DNA from: CALBPI01 sp963922335
GTDB taxonomy: Bacteria > Pseudomonadota > Gammaproteobacteria > Steroidobacterales > Woeseiaceae
Assembly (NCBI GenBank): GCA_963922335.1
Contig: CAWUIB010000007.1
Span: 62,001 to 126,000, forward strand
Reading direction: 5' to 3'
DNA length: 64,000 bases
Position numbers and translations under genes: made by a program. Of this stretch, positions 8,535 to 17,533 are shown in pieces (within the stretch, counting starts at the first letter, position 1; each line of letters starts with the position of its first letter). The notes beneath the pieces are model-generated. The model searched no databases. It was not told the DNA's origin and worked only from the letters and a program-made list of their open reading frames with translations.

Positions 8535-8791
8535 CGATTGACCTTGTTGTGCATGGGCGATTGATGTCGAGATACGCCCTTGGGACGCAAGCTGCCATGC
8601 TTGGTTTGCCTGCCACTAACCCTTGCGCGCCATCGTTTGAAAGCGGGCGCGCCCAACTCGCGACGCATCAACTTGATGACCTCTGGCTCGCTCAAGCCAT
8701 ACTGCGCCTCGATGGCTTCGAACGGTGTCCGGTCCTCCCACGCCATTTCGACGATTCTCGACACTTCGGCTGGTGGCAGACGATCACTCAT
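8531..8791 (-). CDS. TIGR03643/DUF2805 family protein
   Basis: 86 aa. The sequence VSRIVEMAWEDRTPFEAIE, then GLSEPEVIKLMRRELG and FKRWRARVSGRQTKH, is the diagnostic core of TIGR03643 (DUF2805), a small helix-turn-helix-like family found mainly in marine Proteobacteria and Bacteroidetes. A DNA- or RNA-binding role is suggested by its basic C-terminus but has not been shown to my knowledge. It overlaps the racemase gene by 8 bases and is the last gene of the run. Confidence 0.88.
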   Translation of the reverse strand: MSDRLPPAEVSRIVEMAWEDRTPFEAIEAQYGLSEPEVIKLMRRELGAPAFKRWRARVSGRQTKHGSLRPKGVSRHQSPMHNKVNR

Positions 8792-9479
8792 TGATCATAA
8801 ACTCAAGGCCAGCCTGCACGTGGAGCGCAGTGGTATCGAATGCGGGCACACTCAGATCGTCCTGCGACAGCAACAGGCCAATCTCAGTACAGCCGAAGAT
8901 CACGCCATCCGCACCTTCGCTTACGCTCGAATCAATAACACCTTTATACGCCTCACGAGAGGTTTGAAGCACCTGCCCCTGGCACAACTCGTCGTAGATG
9001 ATGCGATGGACCACAGCGCGATCCGCCTCATTGGGGATCACCACATCAATGCCGTGGTGTGATTGCAGTCGTCCCTTATAAAACGCCTGCTCCATAGTGA
9101 AACGCGTACCGAGCAGCAATGGCGAGTGACACCCGTGCTGCTGAATGCCTACTGCAGTGGCATCGGCAATATGTAGCAGTGGAACGTCAACGCGCGACAC
9201 GATGTCGTCCGCCATCCGATGCATGGTGTTCGTGCAGATCATAAGACCATCGGCACCTGCGCCTTCGAGACGTTCCGCAGCATCAACCATCAAGCTAGTC
9301 GCCTGGTCCCAGTCGCCGCGCATCTGGCAGTCCTCGATCACGGCGAAGTCGAACGACCACATCAGCAGTGGTGCACTGTGCAGACCACCCACGCGGTCTC
9401 GAACGCCCTCGTTAAGCGCTCGATAGTACGTCGCCGTACTCTCCCAGCTCATGCCACCGATCAAGCCAAGGCACCTCAT
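8784..9479 (-). CDS. Aspartate/glutamate racemase family protein
   Basis: 231 aa, normal length. N-terminal GLIGGMSWESTATYYRALN is typical of the YgeA/aspartate racemase branch. Two catalytic cysteines are present: Cys82 in ICTNTMH and Cys197 in FGCTEI. It should interconvert D/L-aspartate or a broad set of amino acids without cofactor, in the cytoplasm. Start ATG 9479 overlaps the MscS stop (ATGA). E. coli YgeA has broad amino-acid racemase activity; substrate here is not predicted. Confidence 0.9.
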   Translation of the reverse strand: MRCLGLIGGMSWESTATYYRALNEGVRDRVGGLHSAPLLMWSFDFAVIEDCQMRGDWDQATSLMVDAAERLEGAGADGLMICTNTMHRMADDIVSRVDVPLLHIADATAVGIQQHGCHSPLLLGTRFTMEQAFYKGRLQSHHGIDVVIPNEADRAVVHRIIYDELCQGQVLQTSREAYKGVIDSSVSEGADGVIFGCTEIGLLLSQDDLSVPAFDTTALHVQAGLEFMINE

Positions 9480-10795
9480 ACCGCAGGCTCTGGCAGGGGT
9501 GTGCCATTCGAAAGCACCCGAACCTCCCTCTGCGGAAATGGAAATTCGTATCCCTTATCTTTAAACAGATGGTAGATCGAAAGGTACAAATCGGCGCCCA
9601 CTCGGTTAGCACCGTCATCGATAGCCTCAATCCAGTATTCAATCAACACATCAATGCCTGAGTCTCCAAAGCCTGCAATCTCCGCATCCGGTAAAAACTC
9701 TGGTGGTAGTTCAGGATCACTCAGCACTTGAGGGTGGTCGGCGACCAAGATGCGCAGATCGCTGAAGAGCGCATCCAAGTCGGTCGAGTAGGCAACCTGG
9801 AACTCCAGGGAATAGCGCTGGCGAGGATCTTTATGCGTCCAGTTCGTGTAGCTGGTGGTGATGAATTGCTCATTAGGCACAACGACATCTTTACCATCGT
9901 AGGTCTCGATGACACCGAATCGCATATTCAATTCACGAAGCGTTCCCGATCGACCATCCTCGAGTTCGACGTGATCACCAATCGCCAGTGACCGATCAAG
10001 CAAGATAATGATGCCGGAAATGAAATTGGATGCGATTTGTTGAAGCCCAAACCCGAGCCCGACGCCAAGAGCACCACCGAAAACCGCGAGCGCCGTGAGG
10101 TTTATTCCGAGCAGATTCAGCAACAGTAGGAAGACAACAACGAAAACGCTGATTTCAAAAAGCTTGGCGAACACTTCTCGGGTGCCGCGGTCGAGTTGCT
10201 CCTGCCGTCGGATGACAGCTTTGCCGCGCGTGTTGGAGACACGACCGAACCAGAACAGGATGGTGCCAAAAACGATTGTGCTCGCAACGTCATAGACGTT
10301 GAGGCTCAGGCCACCAAGCTCAATCGGCTTGCTCTCGAGAAAGGCCTTTACTTCATCAAGCCATCCAAACGCAGCCAAAGTCGCAACAGGTAAGCCATAC
10401 CATTGCGATACGGTACGGACAAAACCGGGATCAATGAATTTCGAAATGAGCGAATACAGCAAATAGACGAGCGCAATGCTCTCTGACACACGCAGCAACC
10501 AAAGCTTTTCCGACCCAGATTCCAGCAATCGAACGAGCATCGCGAGCACGAATGCCAATACCAGCGGGAACAGTGTGAAGCTCAGTCGATAGAGACCAAC
10601 CCGCGCACGACGCATGGCAACCTGCTCCGGCGGCGCTTCAAACAGCGTTGAGCGTTTCAGATAGGTCGCAAACACCCAGGAGCCGAGGACGGCCGCAACG
10701 ATAGCTGCAGTCTCCCAGTAGATGCCCTCGTGCATGACTGCATTGGACAAAGCCTGCCAAGACTTCGTTGCAGCGTCAGAGATCTGAGCCCACAT
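9476..10795 (-). CDS. MscS-family mechanosensitive ion channel
   Basis: 439 aa. Several N-terminal membrane helices precede the pore-lining helix and beta domain: FGGALGVGLGFGLQQIASNF is the Gly/Ala-rich pore helix TM3, followed by GIIILLDRSLAIGDHVEL and a cytoplasmic alpha/beta cage ending near EFPFPQREVRVL. It should release solutes under hypo-osmotic stress at the inner membrane. Lies 38 bases after the YbjN-like gene and overlaps the racemase. Confidence 0.92.
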   Translation of the reverse strand: MWAQISDAATKSWQALSNAVMHEGIYWETAAIVAAVLGSWVFATYLKRSTLFEAPPEQVAMRRARVGLYRLSFTLFPLVLAFVLAMLVRLLESGSEKLWLLRVSESIALVYLLYSLISKFIDPGFVRTVSQWYGLPVATLAAFGWLDEVKAFLESKPIELGGLSLNVYDVASTIVFGTILFWFGRVSNTRGKAVIRRQEQLDRGTREVFAKLFEISVFVVVFLLLLNLLGINLTALAVFGGALGVGLGFGLQQIASNFISGIIILLDRSLAIGDHVELEDGRSGTLRELNMRFGVIETYDGKDVVVPNEQFITTSYTNWTHKDPRQRYSLEFQVAYSTDLDALFSDLRILVADHPQVLSDPELPPEFLPDAEIAGFGDSGIDVLIEYWIEAIDDGANRVGADLYLSIYHLFKDKGYEFPFPQREVRVLSNGTPLPEPAV

Positions 10796-10833
10796 GATTA
10801 CTTCTCACTAAATTGTTGGACAGAGCGTCTCGA

Positions 10834-11328
10834 TCAATCCGCTCCGAACTCTCCGTCGACGCTATCGATGACTTCCTCGTCGAACGACGTCAACATGACT
10901 CGCCACCAATCGAAAGTGTCGTCGAGATTCTCGAATGAAACACCGCCATTAAGGTTCACGAAGTAGGTCAGCACAGGGTCGCCATCGGTGTCGATGTAGG
11001 CTCGGCCGAATCGATAGTCCTGATTCCAACGATTGACATCACTCAGTGTCACATCCGTTTCCGTCCAGTAAGCAACGAAGTGGATATCCTTACAATTCTC
11101 GTTTTCTTCGCAGAGGTAAAAGTACAGCGTGTACTTCAAACCCTCTATCCGACCTTTGATCATCGGGTCGCCAACACGGTCCTCGGACAATCGCGCGCTG
11201 CCGTGACCCTTGGCGATATTAAGGATCTGCTCAGGATCTGTGGCATCGACCATGTCGGCCGCAGATGCAGGCTGCAAAGCCGAACAGCAGTACAGAAAAA
11301 AGCTGAGTGCCAATATTTTGGTTTTCAT
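10834..11328 (-). CDS. YbjN-domain periplasmic protein
   Basis: 164 aa from ATG 11328 (MKTKILALSFFLYCCSALQPASAA, signal peptide; GAGAG upstream). The mature part is a single domain with DATDPEQILNIAKGHGSARL near its start, then YTLYFYLCEENENCKDIHFVAYW and VNRWNQDYRFGRAYIDTDGDPVLTYF. These are the usual landmarks of YbjN/bacterial sensory-transduction-like proteins related to type III secretion chaperones. Two Cys (CEENENC) may form a disulfide. Function in exported members is unknown. Confidence 0.8.
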   Translation of the reverse strand: MKTKILALSFFLYCCSALQPASAADMVDATDPEQILNIAKGHGSARLSEDRVGDPMIKGRIEGLKYTLYFYLCEENENCKDIHFVAYWTETDVTLSDVNRWNQDYRFGRAYIDTDGDPVLTYFVNLNGGVSFENLDDTFDWWRVMLTSFDEEVIDSVDGEFGAD

Positions 11329-11412
11329 TATGCTCTCGTCAATCACGTCATGGGTTCCTGCACTATCGTATACGAGTGGCTGGTTGAGTCTATCGATCGA
11401 CGCACAGACGCA

Positions 11413-12342
11413 TCACGGACTATTCAGCTCTAGTGCGCTCACCACTGCGTGCGAGCATTCCGCCAACGCTGAAACGTCATAGCCGCCTTCGAGCACCGCA
11501 AGCACACGTCCATCGGCATACCGCTCAGCGATCGCGACCATTTGCGATGTGGCCCAGGCAAAGTCTGTCGCATCCAGCTGAAGTCCGCCCAATGGATCGT
11601 TCCGATGCGCGTCGAATCCCGCCGAAATCATCACCAGATCTGGCTCGAATTGATGCAGTTCCGGCAACCACGACTCTGTTACTGCTTGCCGAAACGCAGC
11701 GGAGTCAGCTCCGGCCGGTAGCGGAACATTGATCTGACTTCCAGGGACAGAAGGTAGATTGACACCAGGATACAGCGGGTGCTGATACGTCGAACACATC
11801 AGAACATCGGATCGCTCACGGAATATCTCCTCCGTCCCGTCACCATGATGCACATCGAAATCTACAATCGCGAGACGCGAGACATCCGCATGCGTAAGCG
11901 CCTGCGCAGCGCCGACCGCCACGTTATTGAAAATGCAAAACCCGGCAACCGAATGCGAGCGAGCGTGATGTCCGGGCGGACGAACCGCGCAGAATGCTCT
12001 CCGGGTGTCTCCCTCAATCAGGGCATCAACGGCCAGACATACCGCACCGGCCGCGCGCTCCGCTGCTTCCAGCGAATGCGGCCCCATCGTGGTTTCGTGG
12101 TCCAGTTCGACGAGAGTGTCCACCGGCGCCATTCGATAGACCTGCTCGACGTAATCCTCGGTATGTACTGCGAGAAGCTGCTCTCGTTTTGCTCGCGGTG
12201 CATCCTTTCGTTCGACAGTGCCATCGTTTACCAAAGGCTGAATCGCAGTCCAGACACCGCGTATTCGGCCGGGATGTTCCGGATGTTCTGCTGGGACTTC
12301 GTGTTGCTCGAACACCGGGTGAGTCACAAAGTAAGTCGTCAT
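11413..12342 (-). CDS. Histone deacetylase family protein
   Basis: 309 aa from ATG 12342, which shares ATGA with the greB stop. Zinc-hydrolase signatures of the arginase/deacetylase fold are intact: RPPGHHARSHSVAGFCIFNN, DFDVHHGDGTEEIF and SAGFDAHRNDPLGG supply the tandem His and the Asp/His/Asp zinc ligands. Bacterial homologues act on acetylated polyamines, acetoin-related or small amide substrates, and the choice is not evident here. Cotranscribed with greB. Confidence 0.92.
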   Translation of the reverse strand: MTTYFVTHPVFEQHEVPAEHPEHPGRIRGVWTAIQPLVNDGTVERKDAPRAKREQLLAVHTEDYVEQVYRMAPVDTLVELDHETTMGPHSLEAAERAAGAVCLAVDALIEGDTRRAFCAVRPPGHHARSHSVAGFCIFNNVAVGAAQALTHADVSRLAIVDFDVHHGDGTEEIFRERSDVLMCSTYQHPLYPGVNLPSVPGSQINVPLPAGADSAAFRQAVTESWLPELHQFEPDLVMISAGFDAHRNDPLGGLQLDATDFAWATSQMVAIAERYADGRVLAVLEGGYDVSALAECSHAVVSALELNSP

Positions 12343-12833
12343 TCGGCATACCAAATCGAACGAATCACAAATTCACGCGCAGCGCCGTCGATAGTCACGG
12401 TGACGGCATCATCGGCTCGTTTGCCGAGCAAGGCTTTGGCGAGCGGCGAATCGACACTAATCAAACCAGCCCCGGCATCGATCTCGTCAGCGCCGACAAC
12501 CTGAACGCGCATGGTACTTCCATCTTCATCCTCGAGCTCCGCCCATGCGCCGAAGAAAACCTGATCTGATCCAACATTAGGTTGGACAATATTCAAGTCC
12601 GGCATGCGCTTTTGGAGGTAGCGGATTCGTCGATCGATTCCACCCAGCTCTTTTTTTCGATAGATGTACTCCGCGTTTTCAGACCGGTCACCTTCCGCCG
12701 CCGCAGCTGACAACGCCTGCACCACGTCACGTCGACGCAGCCAGAGCCCATCCAGTTCGCGCTCAAGCATCGCAAACCCCGACTTTGTAATGTACGGCGC
12801 CGACTTTGGCGCCGGCGGACGCCATCTTCCCAT
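12339..12833 (-). CDS. greB: Transcription elongation factor GreB
   Basis: 164 aa. The N-terminal coiled coil carries GDRSENAEYIYRKKELGGIDRRIRYLQKRM, with the acidic tip region that stimulates RNA polymerase to cleave backtracked transcripts, followed by the FKBP-like domain (VFFGAWAELEDEDGS, ISVDSPLAKALLGKRADD). The RKKELGGIDRRIRYL block is the GreB rather than GreA type. Start ATG 12833; an N-terminal RWRPPAPKSAPYIT matches usual GreB starts. First gene of the minus-strand run to 8531. Confidence 0.95.
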   Translation of the reverse strand: MGRWRPPAPKSAPYITKSGFAMLERELDGLWLRRRDVVQALSAAAAEGDRSENAEYIYRKKELGGIDRRIRYLQKRMPDLNIVQPNVGSDQVFFGAWAELEDEDGSTMRVQVVGADEIDAGAGLISVDSPLAKALLGKRADDAVTVTIDGAAREFVIRSIWYAE

Positions 12834-12883
12834 AACGCAACTACCCTGATCCCGACTGCAACCGAAACCGTATAATCAGAAGG

Positions 12884-13729
12884 ATGTCTCTGAGCAAACC
12901 TGCAAAGCTCTATCTCGGTCTGCCCGCTTGGGCTTACCCGGGATGGTCGAATCGGTATTTTGTGGATGAACCCAGTCGCCTGGCAAGCTATGCATCGGTC
13001 TTTAATACCGTAGAAGGCAATACAACGTTTTATCGCACACCTGACGGAGACACGGTTGCTCGATGGCGCGATGCGGTAGCAGGTACCGATTTTCGCTTTT
13101 GCCTGAAGCTACCCAAAGTGGTGACACACGAGCCGAAGCCCGACATGCGCGCGTTGCGTGCGTTTCTGGACGTAGTGAATCCACTCGCACAAAATCTCGG
13201 ACCGCTTCTGATTCAGTTTCCGGCAAACGTTGGTCCTGCGGACCTACAGCGAATCGAACATACGCTAAGCGTCGTATCTGAGCATCATGAATGCGCACTG
13301 GAGGTTCGCCACCCGAAATTTTTTGAATCTCCTGAACTACTGCTCCCAGTACTCGAGCGAACCGACAGTTGCCGAATCACGCTTGACGCCCAGCCGATCC
13401 ACCAGGGCAATCGGGACCATCCCGAAGTACTCGCCGCGCTGCACAAGAAACCGGATCTGCCCGTGCTCACCGGTACGGTAGGCGGACGGGCATTCGTTCG
13501 GTTGGTTCTACACCCAGATCTGGAAAGCAATGGTCCATGGATGAGCGAGTGGGTTGCCCAAACCGCCGGATATCTGGGAGCAGGCATTGAAACCTGGATG
13601 ATGATCCATTGCCCGAACAACCAGCATTGCCCGCCACTGGCACGAGAGTTTCACCGGCAGCTCGGCGCCTTCGTCGATTTACCGCCGCTCGCGGCGTGGC
13701 CACTTCCCGAACAGATGTCACTGGTCTAA
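12884..13729 (+). CDS. DUF72 (YecE-like) protein
   Basis: 281 aa, TIM-barrel-like DUF72. Landmarks: GLPAWAYPGW near the N-terminus, FNTVEGNTTFYRTPD, FRFCLKLPKVVTHE, LLIQFPANVG, and HCPNNQHCPPLAREF near the end. The family is widespread, cytoplasmic and without an agreed function; it has been suggested to resemble xylose-isomerase-like or metal-binding barrels. Preceded by AGAAGG just before ATG. The following gap to 13919 holds nothing recognisable. Confidence 0.9.
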   Translation: MSLSKPAKLYLGLPAWAYPGWSNRYFVDEPSRLASYASVFNTVEGNTTFYRTPDGDTVARWRDAVAGTDFRFCLKLPKVVTHEPKPDMRALRAFLDVVNPLAQNLGPLLIQFPANVGPADLQRIEHTLSVVSEHHECALEVRHPKFFESPELLLPVLERTDSCRITLDAQPIHQGNRDHPEVLAALHKKPDLPVLTGTVGGRAFVRLVLHPDLESNGPWMSEWVAQTAGYLGAGIETWMMIHCPNNQHCPPLAREFHRQLGAFVDLPPLAAWPLPEQMSLV

Positions 13730-13919
13730 TGCGGGGCGACCCGTAAATTGAGGTTCCACCATTTTTCAATCATGAAGGATTGCCGAACTCAATGGCCGCT
13801 CTCAGCGCGATACCCGAACCTAGGACGGCCGCGGTGGAGATATACTCGACGACTGCAACTGACCCAAAGCGGACCGTCGTCATTTTCGTTATCTCCACTG
13901 ACCTGGATGCTTTCCCGCA

Positions 13920-14543
13920 GTGAATCTTGAAGAACTGAAGGCGAAAACTGAAGCAAGCCTTCAAAGCCTTAGTGTCGAGATAAACCCCCATCTTCCGACA
14001 ATAGAGACACTTGACGAGGTCAAGCCAAAGTCCGCAAGAGACGTCGCCGGACGGGCCTGCGCAATCGCATATGTAATCGGACTCGCGTATGGCGCATCCA
14101 GCGACCAACTAAAAGCACTTATTTGGGAATATTCTTTGTGGGACTGGGTTTCACCGAGTGAACGGGAACTCTTGAATGTCGAAGAGGTAGCAGATGAGGA
14201 TAAGAATGAGTGCTCGTGGTTGGCTGAAAGCGCGCAAGCCCTCGCATGGGCGCTTGGTATTGTCGGCCTGGATGCGCAATCGACTTGCGACGATGACCTT
14301 GCCACGAAGATCCCATTCAAGACCAATCCTGCACCGTTCATTGAGTCGGCACGATTGCGGTCGATAGATGAGATTCAGGAGCAGGTGGATCTCCACTATC
14401 GGCTCCATTGGTGGCTTCGACAGTGTGAAATGTCGGGCGTCGAAACGAAATTCAACTATGGCGCCATAGTCAAACGACGGCAGGCGTTGGATTGGCTCTA
14501 CGGAGTAGCCGTTGAATGGGACGACATCTCTCTCGATACCTGA
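13920..14543 (+). CDS. DUF4272 protein
   Basis: 207 aa from GTG 13920. Helical throughout: RDVAGRACAIAYVIGLAYG, then ESAQALAWALGIVGLD, then LLDLHYRLHWWLRQ-like helix and DWLYGVAVEWDDISLDT at the C-terminus. The AQALAWALGI and RLHWWLRQ blocks are the signatures of DUF4272, a cytoplasmic family often linked with toxin-immunity or stand-alone loci, of unknown function. Its base composition looks slightly more AT-rich than its neighbours, which might mean recent acquisition. Confidence 0.8.
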   Translation: MNLEELKAKTEASLQSLSVEINPHLPTIETLDEVKPKSARDVAGRACAIAYVIGLAYGASSDQLKALIWEYSLWDWVSPSERELLNVEEVADEDKNECSWLAESAQALAWALGIVGLDAQSTCDDDLATKIPFKTNPAPFIESARLRSIDEIQEQVDLHYRLHWWLRQCEMSGVETKFNYGAIVKRRQALDWLYGVAVEWDDISLDT

Positions 14544-14741
14544 GGATTACCCGAAGACCAGTATTTCGAGAGTCTCCTTCTGGCCGAAAGCCGAAACTCG
14601 CTCTCGCATCGTATGGGCGCCTGGTCCGGGGAAATACGTGCCCTTAAGCGACGAAACAATCATTTACGCGAGTTGAGCACTAGCTCTGAGCTAAGTGGCT
14701 TTGCTATTCGCAACTAATGCGCAAAGCCACATTTAGGCGCC
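14544..14741. other. Gap with a perfect 10-bp inverted repeat
   Basis: About 200 bases between the convergent DUF4272 and MscS-like genes. GTGGCTTTGC (14695-14704) and GCAAAGCCAC (14721-14730) are exact complements around a 16-base loop. It may be a transcription barrier for either strand, but no T-run follows on the plus strand, so I do not call it a terminator. Nothing else is visible. Confidence 0.4.
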
Positions 14742-15335
14742 CTACTCGTCAGCATCATCAACTGGGGTGGTAGGCACCTGAGTTGCGGGCAGCTTACCGA
14801 CGCCATTTAAGCGGTCGCGCGGATTAATCAAAGCCGTTCTTCCGAGCACCAGATTGTTCGGGTAGACAATGGTTTCCCGATTCTCTGTCAGCATACGAGT
14901 ACTAAAAAAATTTAGGTCAGCAATATAGCCTTCGACGTAGTTGTCGCCTTCCAGCAATCGAACGAAAGTGCCGCGACGGAACGACGGGTGTAGTAGCAAA
15001 ATGAAATACGCGGTGACGTTGGACAACAAAGACCAATTGGCGAACAGCGCAACACCAAGCAAGGTCAACGCCGTACCGGCGATCACCATCAAGGAGCCGA
15101 CCTCGACTCCCCAGACCATGGCCAAAATCAAACCGCCTGCTAGTGCTGTAATAGATCGAGCCAATCGAACCGTTCTGTCCGTCGCATCCTCTTTCAATCG
15201 ACTGTGATCGGCCTGCGCCTCGATCCGCGGAGTACTGAATCGGTCGATTACGACATAGATAACCAATACCACTAGCGTGGTCGCCAGCTTGACCCAGTTT
15301 GTCGTTGCCCAGTGTTCGAGACCTGAGAAATCCAT
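14742..15335 (-). CDS. Short MscS-like channel protein
   Basis: 197 aa. Three hydrophobic segments (TTLVVLVIYVVIDRF; ARSITALAGGLILAMVW; SLMVIAGTALTLLGVALFANW) are followed by a small beta domain, RRGTFVRLLEGDNYVEGYIADLNFFSTRM and ETIVYPNNLVLGRTALIN, typical of MscS. The GTALTLLGVALFANWSLLSN helix corresponds to the pore helix. The C-terminal cage domain is absent, as in minimal MscS-like proteins; gating function is likely but unproven. Confidence 0.8.
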   Translation of the reverse strand: MDFSGLEHWATTNWVKLATTLVVLVIYVVIDRFSTPRIEAQADHSRLKEDATDRTVRLARSITALAGGLILAMVWGVEVGSLMVIAGTALTLLGVALFANWSLLSNVTAYFILLLHPSFRRGTFVRLLEGDNYVEGYIADLNFFSTRMLTENRETIVYPNNLVLGRTALINPRDRLNGVGKLPATQVPTTPVDDADE

Positions 15336-15414
15336 AATGTCTGTCGCCCGCCTGGCAAAACCTACACAGATCGCATGATAGGCTCTTGGCGGTGGAAGTT
15401 CACAAGGTATTGCG

Positions 15415-16836
15415 ATGCGCGTAACGATATATGCCCTCGTCGTTGGACTGGCCGTTTCGGGATCTCAAGCACACGCCGATTACGACTACTTCTCTCCGCA
15501 ACGAAAGATGATCCGCAATGGGGTTCAGGCCGTGTTGATGTGCAACGGTCTGTTCACGTCCGAGCGATCGCTGGAGCAAATTCGAAGCGAGGAGCTCGCC
15601 TACCTGACCCAGGAACGTTTCGGTGGACCGGTAACCGACAGCATCAGGATCGATCAGGCCGCGCGCATGGTCAGCGTCGGCGGTGGCACCGATGGAACGA
15701 GAATCATGGCCGTCTATCGCGAGGGCGTTGGCTGTGTGGTCATGGCACCTGATCAGACTAAAGCCGATGTCTCTGACCTACCGCAGTTGTCCTACGCGCG
15801 CACGGATCGATCCGATATCGCGTGGCCAATGGGCGACAAGGTTGACCCGATCGTTCTGCCCGCGACGGTCGACGCGGAGCAACTACAAGCCGCCTCGGAT
15901 GCGATTTTTGCGCCCGAGCGCGAAAACCAGATCACACTTAGCCTGCTGGTCGTACACGATGGCAAGATCATCCACGAGCGCTATCGCGATGGCGTCGACC
16001 GCGACACGAGAACCCGGACATGGTCCACCGCGAAGAGCCTAGCGGTCACACTGATCGGCATGCTGGTCGACGAGGGTAAGCTTGGGTTGGATGAACCTTT
16101 ACCCATCGAGTGGCTGCCCGAACAACCAGGCCCCGCAAACGATGCGCGCACGAACATCACACTTCGCCACGTTCTCAACATGTCGAGTGGTCTGCTGCCT
16201 GTCGACAGCTTCAACCTCGAGTATGCGACCGGTTCAGGGCTTGCCTACTGGGCCGGGGCGAGTTCGATTGACGGGGCGCGCAGACGCGGCCTAGTGCGCG
16301 AACCTGGCAGTCACTGGGACTACGAGAACTACGACACGCTGCTCGCCGTGTTAGCGATGAAAAAAGCGCTGGGGAACGAAGCGGCCTACCACGAGTATCC
16401 GAGAAAGGCGCTACTCGAACCGCTTGGCATGCAGAATACCCTTCTGAGCACCGACCGATTCGGCGACTTCATTCTAAGCAGTCAGGTCTATACCAACGCA
16501 CGTGACCTCGCTCGCTTCGGCTTGCTTTACCTGAACGATGGCCGTTGGAACGACGAGCAACTGGTCTCGAAAGACTGGATAGACTTCGTGCGGACACCTG
16601 CGCCGTCAACCAATGACCGGGGCAATTTCTATGGTGGTCAGTTCTGGTTGGTGCCCGATGAGCGAACAGACGTGCCGAGCGACGCATACGCGACTGCAGG
16701 AAACCGTGGGCAGTACGTCATCATCATTCCATCGCACGATCTTGTGATCGTTCGTCGTGGGCTCGACTTCGCCAGTCCACACATGAATCGATGGGATATC
16801 GCCGCCAGTATCCTCGGGGCATTTGAGAATGAGTAG
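15415..16836 (+). CDS. Secreted serine hydrolase (class C beta-lactamase fold)
   Basis: 473 aa with signal peptide MRVTIYALVVGLAVSGSQAHA. Catalytic S-x-x-K is STAK at Ser204-Lys207 (TWSTAKSLAVTLIG) and the Y-x-N motif is YEN at 303-305. Late motif TAGNRGQYVIIIP contains the strand position usually occupied by KTG/HTG. The family covers esterases, D-aminopeptidases and AmpC-like enzymes; here a periplasmic esterase or amidase acting on cell-wall or small amide substrates is most likely, not antibiotic resistance. First gene of a three-gene operon. Confidence 0.85.
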   Translation: MRVTIYALVVGLAVSGSQAHADYDYFSPQRKMIRNGVQAVLMCNGLFTSERSLEQIRSEELAYLTQERFGGPVTDSIRIDQAARMVSVGGGTDGTRIMAVYREGVGCVVMAPDQTKADVSDLPQLSYARTDRSDIAWPMGDKVDPIVLPATVDAEQLQAASDAIFAPERENQITLSLLVVHDGKIIHERYRDGVDRDTRTRTWSTAKSLAVTLIGMLVDEGKLGLDEPLPIEWLPEQPGPANDARTNITLRHVLNMSSGLLPVDSFNLEYATGSGLAYWAGASSIDGARRRGLVREPGSHWDYENYDTLLAVLAMKKALGNEAAYHEYPRKALLEPLGMQNTLLSTDRFGDFILSSQVYTNARDLARFGLLYLNDGRWNDEQLVSKDWIDFVRTPAPSTNDRGNFYGGQFWLVPDERTDVPSDAYATAGNRGQYVIIIPSHDLVIVRRGLDFASPHMNRWDIAASILGAFENE

Positions 16837-17533
16837 TGAAGCACCAGTGATTCAATTGCAGGCAGCGAGAGTTGCGGGCGCCGCATTGTTGTTGAGTATT
16901 GTCGTAGGTGTCGTGACAGTAATATTTGTCACCGCCGGTATCGATATCAACCTGTCAGCCGACGTAGAGGCGGTCGCCATCAACATGCTCGACGCGGAGC
17001 AACGGCTGCGCGCCAAAGCCTACCTTGCGATCCTGACATTCCTCCTCGAGGTCACGTTCTCGATTGCGATCCTGCGAGTCGTGTTTGCGCATGGTGCGGT
17101 GCTCGCGTCGGTCAGTGCAATCAGTGGTATCGCCGCTGCGTTGTGTTCTCTGATCGGTGGTATGGCCGCATTGACCATCGCTGAGCTACTTAGCGTACCG
17201 AATACCGACTTGCTGGCGACGGAAGCCCGACTAAACTCAATCAAGACGCTGATCACAGGCGAATACACGACGTTTCACATGGGCGTCATCATCGGCTCGC
17301 TTGGTAAAGCTGGCGTGTTCTTTTTGCTCCTGACGAGTCGCCTCGTGCCAACGATACTGGCGGGATGGGGTGTCTTTGCTTCGCTGTTCGTCGCCACCAC
17401 TGTCGTTGCACGTGACTTCATAGGAGTCCTTGCAAACAACTCTGTGACGATGGCCTTCATCCTCTGCAATCTGATCGCACTGGTCTCGTTGAGCCTCTAC
17501 CTCACCATTCGCGGCATCCGGGTTTCGCCATGA
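16829..17533 (+). CDS. DUF4386 membrane protein
   Basis: 234 aa from ATG 16829, overlapping the hydrolase stop by 8 bases. Six or so hydrophobic helices: RVAGAALLLSIVVGVVTVIF, AYLAILTFLLEVTFSIAIL, VSAISGIAAALCSLIGGMA, GVIIGSLGKAGVFFLLLTS, and two more at the end. The ARVAGAALLLSIV start and YTTFHMGVIIGSLG motif are typical of DUF4386, an inner-membrane family of unknown function common near hydrolases. ATGA overlap with the next gene indicates tight coupling. Confidence 0.83.
   Translation: MSSEAPVIQLQAARVAGAALLLSIVVGVVTVIFVTAGIDINLSADVEAVAINMLDAEQRLRAKAYLAILTFLLEVTFSIAILRVVFAHGAVLASVSAISGIAAALCSLIGGMAALTIAELLSVPNTDLLATEARLNSIKTLITGEYTTFHMGVIIGSLGKAGVFFLLLTSRLVPTILAGWGVFASLFVATTVVARDFIGVLANNSVTMAFILCNLIALVSLSLYLTIRGIRVSP

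Noticed and set aside
14695..14730. Perfect inverted repeat as a Rho-independent terminator
   Set aside because: The stem is good but no T-run follows on the plus strand, so it is reported only as an inverted repeat.
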